Assembly: GCA_014338405.1 (NCBI GenBank)
Contig: JTDE01002431.1
Coordinates: 29,134 to 93,133 of the forward strand
Direction: 5' to 3'
DNA length: 64,000 bases
Source of the DNA: Paragonimus skrjabini miyazakii
Lineage: Eukaryota > Platyhelminthes > Trematoda > Plagiorchiida > Troglotrematidae
Each line of letters starts with the position of its first letter. Positions within the stretch are counted from its first letter, which is position 1. Below the pieces are notes generated by a model. That model ran no database searches. It saw only the letters and a program-made list of their open reading frames with translations, and was not told where the DNA came from. The position numbers and the translations under genes are program-made. Positions 58,466-64,000 of this stretch are shown piece by piece.

Positions 58466-59458
58466 ATGTCAATAACCGCAGAAGCGCTGACGGTCATTTT
58501 GCAGCAACAACAGGCTCAATTCGAGAAGGCGAAACTGAAGCTGATCGAGAGGTTGACACAGAAGCTGACTATGCAGAGTCCGGCTACCGGCACCAATTTA
58601 CAATCGCGGCCGCTGATCGAGTCCACTGGAAACTCAATTTCAGTTGCATTTTGATCAATCCTCTGGGGTCCATTTCGATATCTGGTATCGAAAACATGAA
58701 GACGTATTCGAGGTGGAGCTGGCCGCTGCCGAAGATGCCCAACGTGTCCGACTGCTTTTGCGCAAACTTGGTCCTCTGGAGTTCGAGCGCTATACGAACT
58801 TCATTTTGCCAAAGAACGCCCGCGATGTCCCTTTCAACGATGAAGTCAAATGCCTCAGCCAAATCTTCGGTGAACAATGATCCCTGCTCAACATCCGGTA
58901 TCAGCGTTTCCAGCTGACTAACAGCTAATCCGAAGATTTTGTCACCTATGACGGAAACGTCAATCGAGAGTGCGAGCGCTTCAACCTCTCCTCCATGACC
59001 GATAACCAATTCAAGACGATTATTTTCGTATGTGGTCTCCAGTCACCGGCAGATGCTGACATCCGCACTCGTATCCTGAACAAGATGGAACACGACCCTG
59101 AGATGACGCTACAGACGATCACTGCCGACTGCCAGATGTTGGCCAACCTCAAACATGATGCTACGATGATCCAACAATCGTCAAAACCTCCAACATCTTT
59201 GAGTATTCAATCGGTACATGCTGGTCATCCGCACCCTGATGGACCGCGGCCATCCAACCAGGAGCGATCTTCAAAGCCTCCGACATCCTGTTGGCAACTC
59301 AGGGATTGGCATTATGTGCCCTTGTGTCCATTCCAAAAACACAAGTGCCAGAAATGCAATCGTCGAGGCCACAAGGAAGACTACTGTCGAGCTGACAAAC
59401 AGTTGGTCTCACAGTCCAGAGCGCAATCCCGCGGTCGACGATTCCAGAAGCCGGCCTG
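58466..59458 (+). pseudogene. Gypsy 2 gag
   Basis: The first ATG (58466) gives MSITAEALTVILQQQQAQFE, a Gln-rich coiled start. After a frameshift the capsid-like part reads YRKHEDVFEVELAAAEDAQR, VRLLLRKLGPLEFERYTNFI, LPKNARDVPFNDEVKCLSQI. After two stops it continues MTDNQFKTIIFVCGLQSPAD, DIRTRILNKMEHDPEMTLQT and ends with a CCHC knuckle CQKCNRRGHKEDYC (59346-59387). This layout is shared by invertebrate gypsy gag proteins that start with a Gln-rich segment. The frame breaks make it nonfunctional. Confidence 0.82.
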
Positions 59459-59486
59459 ACAATCAAACTTCATTTTCGCTACATTC

Positions 59487-60690
59487 TTGGTCGATTATGC
59501 TTCCAGGTGGAAGTATATTACGCTGACACTCAATGGTACCGACGTTCGGTCACAAGTGGACACCGCCTCCGACATCACTATCATATCAAGGAAGAAATGG
59601 AACACGATGGGTCGACCTGCCGTGCATCCGACTACACACAATGCCCGCAATGCTTCAGGTGGCTCTCTGAGGTTATCTAGCGAGTTGGCTTATGAAGTCT
59701 CATTCGGTGATTTCCACTTCAAAGGCAGCTGCTATCTCACGGATCAACCGGAGTTGGACCTGTTGGGACTGGACTGGATTGATACGATGAACCTGTTGGA
59801 GATGCCCATCAGCCGCTCGGGAAACGGTGGCTCGATCAATATTGGCCCAATGATATCGCTTCACACCGTCAGTCCTCCAGGTGTCATCGACCATTTGTAC
59901 CGTAAGCACTCTGCAGTCTTCCAGGAAGGCTTAGGACGTTGCACCAAAACGAATGCCGTCTTGCACCTTCTTCCAAACGCGACCCGTTTTCCGAACAAAA
60001 CGTTCAGTGTTGTACGCCGCTCTACCTCTCGTGGACAAGGAACTCGATCGTCTACAGTCAATTATTCCCCTTGGGACGCATCGATCGTCGTTGTAAAGAA
60101 GCCCAATGGAGTGGTAAGAATTTGCGCTGACTTCTCCACAGGCCTAAATGCTTCTTTGGATATGCATCAGTATCCTCTCCCGCTACCCGATGATCTATTC
60201 GCAAAAATGAATGGTGACACGTTTCTCGCGAAGTTGGGCCTAACGGATGCCTACATACAGGTGGAGGTCTCAGAATCTTTCAAGGAGCTGCTGACCATCA
60301 ACACCCATCCAGGACCAGCGTCTCCCATTTGGCGTGAAGACTGCACCGGCGGTCTTCCAGCAGATCATGGATACGACGCTGACAGATGTTCCAGGTGCAG
60401 CTGCCTATCTGGACGACATTATTGTGACCGGAACCGATGAGGCGAAACTGACAAAACGCTTGGACCTGGTTCGTGGACGCAAAGCTGATTACGGATTCCG
60501 TATTCGCCAAGAAAAGTGCCATTTCTTCATGCACCCAATCAAGTACCTGGGCTTCATCATCGATCGTCACGGTCGCCGCCTAGATTCCAACAACATTCAA
60601 GCTGTTGTCGATATGCCACCACCGTCAGATGTATCCACCCTGCGTTCATTCTTGGGTCTCGTCAGCCACTACAGCGCGTCTATGATCACC
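59487..60690 (+). pseudogene. Gypsy 2 protease and reverse transcriptase
   Basis: The protease block reads VRSQVDTASDITIISRKKW, with DTA in the catalytic position (seen in some gypsy families as a variant of DTG). RT follows with DASIVVVKKPNGVVRICADF, LDMHQYPLPLPDDLFAKMNG, FLAKLGLTDAYIQVEV. After a one-base frame change near 60300-60330 come MKTAPAVFQQIMDT, AAAYLDDIIVTGTDEAKL (YLDD at 60406-60417, intact), KCHFFMHPIKYLGFIIDRHG and STLRSFLGLVSHYSA. After that the similarity stops abruptly. Catalytic residues are kept, but the frame is broken and the C-terminal half missing. Confidence 0.88.
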
Positions 60691-61714
60691 ACTAAACACC
60701 TACCTCACATGTTAACTCGACATAAAAAATATTTGGTGCGTAATCTGAACAGTTTTCACTTCATATGCACTTGAAAATCTGGGCAACACCCATTACCTCA
60801 ACAGTGGCCTCCATGATCTGAATGAAAAGTACTTCAGAAATAATGTTTAATGTTAACACCCTGGAACGATTGCCGTCTCGTGGTACATACGGTTATAGGT
60901 AAGCCGGATACCAACATCAAGAAAAGTAAACGCACGCCCTGCTCTTGACAACCAGCGTCATTTGTGTGGCCGAAAAGGTGTCCGCCTGTCATTGGAAGAA
61001 GAGGTATGTAATGTTTGTGTGACTTCTATTTAATTCTGCGGTTTTACAACATGGCCTGTTCGTAACGAAGATGTGAACGGGCATGGTGCGTCCGACATTG
61101 TAGTCTCTGTCAATTAGCCCACATCAAGTGGGATAATCGGGTGAGCTACGCGGCCGTTCAGTAGTGCACACTTCGGAACGCTCAAAATACGCGATCACCT
61201 AGTCAACTGATCTGGTTGCAGTCTGCCATGGTTGTGTCAGGCACTTTGCATGTCAGCTGAGCGTCTACCGCTCCGGGCGCGATGTATTGAGTCAATTAAC
61301 AGTTGCATAGAATCGCGCGGTTAAGCACTGATGTAGTTGCGAAATGTAGAGGCTCCGACTGTTCCACTGAGCGCAGTGAGTAGGAGTCGTCTCACTTGTG
61401 GGGGTCTTCGTGCTTGATTAAACCTCAAGCTAAAAACATGATCCGGGATAGCGATATGCTGTGGTCAATGACTCACCTGCATTTACACCATTTCTAGTAC
61501 TCTCGTTTGGAATTAACTCATCAATTTCACACTTTTCCTTTCCCACGTTATTCTAGATCACAATTGCAATCAGCGGCGGCCCCAGTCACAGTACCTCCTG
61601 GTTAAACCCATGGCTGAATGAATAAAAGATATCAAAAACGTGCATGGGAAATGACACGCTGAAAAAGCGAAGGTTTGGACCCCCTTCCAGGATGAACGTA
61701 AAAAGCATAACATT
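60691..61714. other. No gene recognised
   Basis: Sequence between truncated gypsy 2 and PLE 4. No ribozyme core, LTR or coding relic was found; a 5' terminal repeat of PLE 4 was looked for and not seen. Confidence 0.5.
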
Positions 61715-62530
61715 GATATAGTTCTAACCATGACAAAGCAAATAACTAAGCAGTTTACATTTTACAAACCCTATGTTGATGAGATTTTTTACGTCGTCAA
61801 TGAGAATTCTAATATGAATAGTGTTATGGCAGCTTCTAAATCAGCCCACAACCGTAGTGAATTTAACAAGGAGTCAGACAACAGTGACCAAATAATTTTT
61901 GGCATGTTAGCAGATCAAGATGAGATGGTTCAATTTAACGAAAAATGTGTAGGAAACAGATTTGGGATGGCCAGCACATTCACTTTAAGTTTCGTTTCGC
62001 TAAATCAAAAGCGAAACTTCATATGATGTCCGACGGGTAAAACGTTAAAGACCTGCACCCCTGACACTTTACAAGCTGACCTGGATTTTCTACAGGAAAT
62101 GTTCATGCAGAATGGCTACCCAATGCGTTTTATTCAGAAGGCACTATAGACGGTAGAATCGAAACTTAAGTCACCTCCCGTGAATAAAAAACTTGTTTAT
62201 TAGTATCCCTTTCAAGGGAGACCCCACGACCGAGGTTATCGCAAAAAAGCTCAGAAGGTCAATCAAAACAACCTACCCGGCCGTTTAATTGTGCATGAGT
62301 TTTCGTTATCAGGTCACAACCCAAAGAAAAACTTTCATGTTCTACAACCAGCTGTTGTGTAAACTCATGTGGTTGCTACTGTCGAGTATCATTCATTAGT
62401 AGTACTACAAGGTTACTGTGTGACAGACTGCGTGAACATCATTCTGCGTGGTTGAACAATGTTGTGATTAAAACAGTGTCAAGCACGACCGTTGCTGATT
62501 TGACCAATTCTGATTATTTTTTTTAGTAAG
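61715..62530 (+). pseudogene. Penelope-like element 4, C-terminal half
   Basis: A frame from 61730 reads FTFYKPYVDEIFYVVNENSN, MNSVMAASKSAHNRSEFNKE and SDNSDQIIFGMLADQDEMVQ: the PLE RT catalytic box (YVDE at 61772-61783 where YVDD is expected) with its downstream FLD..V-like segment. It continues GNRFGMAS, LNQKRN, TLQADLDFLQEMFMQNGYPM (the NGYP segment) and, in other frames, IPFKGDPTTEVIAKKLRRSI and TTRLLCDRLREHHSAWLNN (GIY-YIG nuclease core R.L..R..EH..AWL). It is 5'-truncated and frame-broken. Its 3' end lies about 50 bp before the ribozyme-bearing inverted repeat. Confidence 0.83.
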
Positions 62531-62658
62531 GTGCCTTTCAGACTGTCTGCCGAGTGCTAAGGAGTCGGTCAAAAATAAGATTATTTCAACATTGAACACC
62601 ACCCACACTCGATCACGGCGTTCGCATTCAGATAAGCCTTTCGGCTAGCCCACTTTGA

Positions 62659-62717
62659 AAGGAAGCACTAAACTCGAGTTTCGTTCTTATTAGAGCTCAT
62701 CAGTAGTGTATATCCTT
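62659..62717 (-). ncRNA. Hammerhead ribozyme, left arm (type I fold)
   Basis: On the minus strand the order is AAGGA, TAT, ACACTA, CTGATGA, GCTC, TAATAA, GAAC, GAAAC, TCGA, GTT, TAGTGC, T, TCCTT. It equals the right-arm copy except that the first base of the inner stem I strand is A, not G, giving an A-C mismatch at the end of that helix. Stem II has the same C-A mismatch as the right copy. It would fold only in transcripts of the minus strand. Confidence 0.8.
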
Positions 62718-62733
62718 GTCCGGATCGGAGTTT

Positions 62734-62782
62734 GCACTCTGACCCTCGTGCTTGTGAGACTAGCGTGTTAACTACTACGCCA
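62734..62782 (-). promoter_or_regulatory. Pol III-like A and B boxes, left arm
   Basis: On the minus strand TGGCGTAGTAG (complement of 62772-62782) fits the A box and GGTCAGAGTGC (complement of 62734-62744) is a more degenerate B box. A 16-nt segment missing in the other arm separates the B box from the ribozyme. Confidence 0.6.
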
Positions 62783-63064
62783 GCAACCTCACAATAGGCA
62801 TGACCGAATAATCAAATCCAAACGCTCAACCACAACCCTATATGAATAGTGTTCTACTGATTCAAACCATGCTCAGTTGGTTCAATGAAGTCAGTAACTT
62901 CAACCTAACTGAGAAGTCCTGATCACAGGGTTATCGATTGGATAGAACAGAGTGATTCTGTACATTCTCCTTTCGAAATGATCGGGCAAGCTGAACACTA
63001 TTCATACAAGGTTGTAGTTGAGCGTTTGGATTTGATTATTCGGTCATGCCTATTGTGAGGTTGC

Positions 63065-63113
63065 TGGCGTAGTGGTTAACACGCTACTCTCACAAGCACG
63101 AGGGTTGGAGTGC
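63065..63113 (+). promoter_or_regulatory. Pol III-like A and B boxes, right arm
   Basis: TGGCGTAGTGG (63065-63075) is a full match to the A-box consensus TRGYNNARNNG. GGTTGGAGTGC (63103-63113) is a degenerate B box (consensus GGTTCGANTCC) at a tRNA-like distance. The ribozyme begins at the next base, 63114. Confidence 0.7.
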
Positions 63114-63172
63114 AAGGATATGCACTACTGATGAGCTCTAATAAGAACGAAACTCGAGTTTAGTGCTTCCTT
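63114..63172 (+). ncRNA. Hammerhead ribozyme, right arm (type I fold)
   Basis: The core CUGAUGA is at 63128-63134 and GAAA at 63149-63152. Stem I pairs GCACUA (63122-63127) with UAGUGC (63161-63166), then an internal loop (UAU against U), then AAGGA (63114-63118) with UCCUU (63168-63172). Stem II is GCUC/GAAC around a UAAUAA loop with one C-A mismatch. Stem III is minimal (AC/GU around UCGA) and is followed by the GUU triplet, so cleavage is predicted between 63160 and 63161. ACUCGAGU is self-complementary, so two molecules could share an extended stem III. Short-stem-III hammerheads are known from PLEs and retrozymes; a pol III-driven hammerhead is known from SM-alpha. Confidence 0.88.
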
Positions 63173-63250
63173 TCAAAGTGGGCTAGCCGAAAGGCTTATC
63201 TGAATGCGAAGGCCGTGATCGAGTGTGCGGGGTGTTCAATGTTGAAATAA

Positions 63251-63918
63251 CCTAAATCCCCGAACCTTCACTACTAAAAATAAAATTTTCAATGTTAATC
63301 GTTGCCGGGGCCAGTAGTATCCGCTTGCGCGACCCTGAGCTCTGCGCTCAGAAGTTCGTGCGGAAACTTAAGCTCCTCTGCCCCACAATCAATCTAGCCC
63401 GCAATATGGAAGAGTGATTGAATAACAGATGACAAATACACCGTCCATAACCTCTATTGACCGTTTCTCTGGCCCAGTCTTGTTACTGTGTTGAAATTAG
63501 CCTGATGATCAAACACAGAAAACAAGTCTTGTTCGCTACTTTGTCGTTCTCATGAATTAAGTGGGTTTTTTTTGAACGAATTAAACAATCCAAGGACCCG
63601 ATCGCATTGAAAGAACTCCGGGGTATCCGAGGTTTAACAGGAAGCTTGCCAAGACCAGAACAAGAACTCGTTTTCTGACTCAATTCATCGATAACACCTA
63701 GTGTCTGGAACACTAGTGGAGAATCTTGAGAAGTAATCGCATCAATCCGCAAGCTGTTGCACTTAGTCATCATGCTAACAGCGAGCAGGACACTATAGTG
63801 GAAAACGTTTGAGAGATGGAGCCGAAATTAGCTGTATGTGGAGGCATATTTGGTGAGTTGTCGGAAAACGAGCAGATTTCTAGAAGTATGCTAGTAATAC
63901 TTCGAACGAATCAAACAA
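63251..63918. other. No gene recognised
   Basis: Contains a 96-codon minus frame (63483-63773) without recognisable motif. No further ribozyme or repeat was found. Confidence 0.45.
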
Positions 63919-64000
63919 AGTCATCATCATCATTATCATAACAGCCATGAGCCTGACCAAAATGTACTGTGGCTCGGGCCGCCGCTCACCTCAACAGTGA
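63919..64000 (-). mobile_element. 3' tail of a second RTE-like copy (cut by window end)
   Basis: ATC/ATT repeats (3' tail of a minus-strand element) are followed by CATGAGCCTGACCAAAATG and TACTGTGGCTCGGGCCGCC. This matches the block at 41386-41460 with scattered substitutions. Only the tail and 3' untranslated region are inside the window; the coding part should continue beyond 64000. Confidence 0.82.

Larger units (their letters stand above)
58466..60690 (+). mobile_element. Ty3/gypsy element 2, 3'-truncated
   Basis: gag, protease and RT of a gypsy family distinct from element 1 follow in order on the plus strand. RNase H, integrase and 3' LTR are absent; recognisable sequence ends after LRSFLGLVSHYSA near 60683. 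Frameshifts lie near 58650 and 60300-60330, and stops near 58879 and 58927 interrupt gag. The base composition of the coding part is higher in GC than the flanks. Without LTRs neither age nor target-site duplication can be given. Confidence 0.87.
62581..63250. repeat. 670-bp inverted repeat carrying tRNA-like promoter and hammerhead units
   Basis: Left arm 62581-62854 (274 nt) and right arm 62993-63250 (258 nt) are reverse complements with about 11 mismatches and one 16-nt indel (present in the left arm near 62719-62734, between B box and ribozyme). The spacer is 138 nt (62855-62992). The most conserved part, about 80 nt without mismatch, covers most of the ribozyme. Each arm holds, in its own direction, an A box, a B box and a hammerhead fold, the organisation known for the schistosome SM-alpha SINE-like family. 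No target-site duplication was identified. Confidence 0.93.

Overview
The window looks like intergenic, repeat-dominated DNA from an invertebrate nuclear genome, most likely a parasitic flatworm (trematode-like). It is AT-rich by eye, has almost no long open reading frames, and carries remnants of at least ten retroelements. The mix is typical of flatworms: several Penelope-like elements (PLEs), RTE-, CR1- and R2-type non-LTR elements and Ty3/gypsy elements, plus a tRNA-like unit with an embedded hammerhead ribozyme that resembles the schistosome SM-alpha family. The species call is inference. No prokaryotic gene organisation, rRNA or intact tRNA gene was seen.

Layout: 3.7-4.6 kb (-) is the 3' end of an R2-type element with a restriction-like endonuclease. 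6.0-7.9 kb (+) is a nearly complete but dead PLE whose reverse transcriptase carries an in-frame (GCA)30 tract. 19.66-27.85 kb (-) is a Ty3/gypsy element with two LTRs, primer-binding site, polypurine tract and matching 4-bp target-site duplications. Its middle is interrupted by a 100-N scaffold gap and about 3.8 kb of other DNA that includes a CR1-like RT. An older, unrelated gypsy integrase fragment (+) abuts it at 27.86-28.35 kb. 32.64-33.59 kb (-) and 39.94-40.66 kb (+) are two more PLE remnants. 41.39-43.55 kb (-) is an RTE-like element, and the 3' tail of a second copy lies at the very end of the window. A possible host 3'-terminal exon is at 51.35-51.66 kb. A near-perfect hairpin lies at 53.2 kb and a divergent solo LTR at 53.7-54.0 kb. 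58.47-60.69 kb (+) is a second, truncated gypsy element. 61.72-62.53 kb (+) is a fourth PLE, followed at once by a 670-bp inverted repeat.

That inverted repeat (62581-63250) is the most interesting object. Each arm holds pol III-like A and B boxes followed by a type I hammerhead ribozyme fold, and the two ribozymes point in opposite directions. The right-arm copy can be folded by hand into a complete core with a two-part stem I.

Nearly every protein-coding relic carries stops, frameshifts or catalytic-site changes. All four PLE copies have a different lesion in the YVDD box, so no autonomous activity is expected from this locus. Long stretches between elements hold nothing I could recognise; intron or regulatory sequence of host genes cannot be excluded there.
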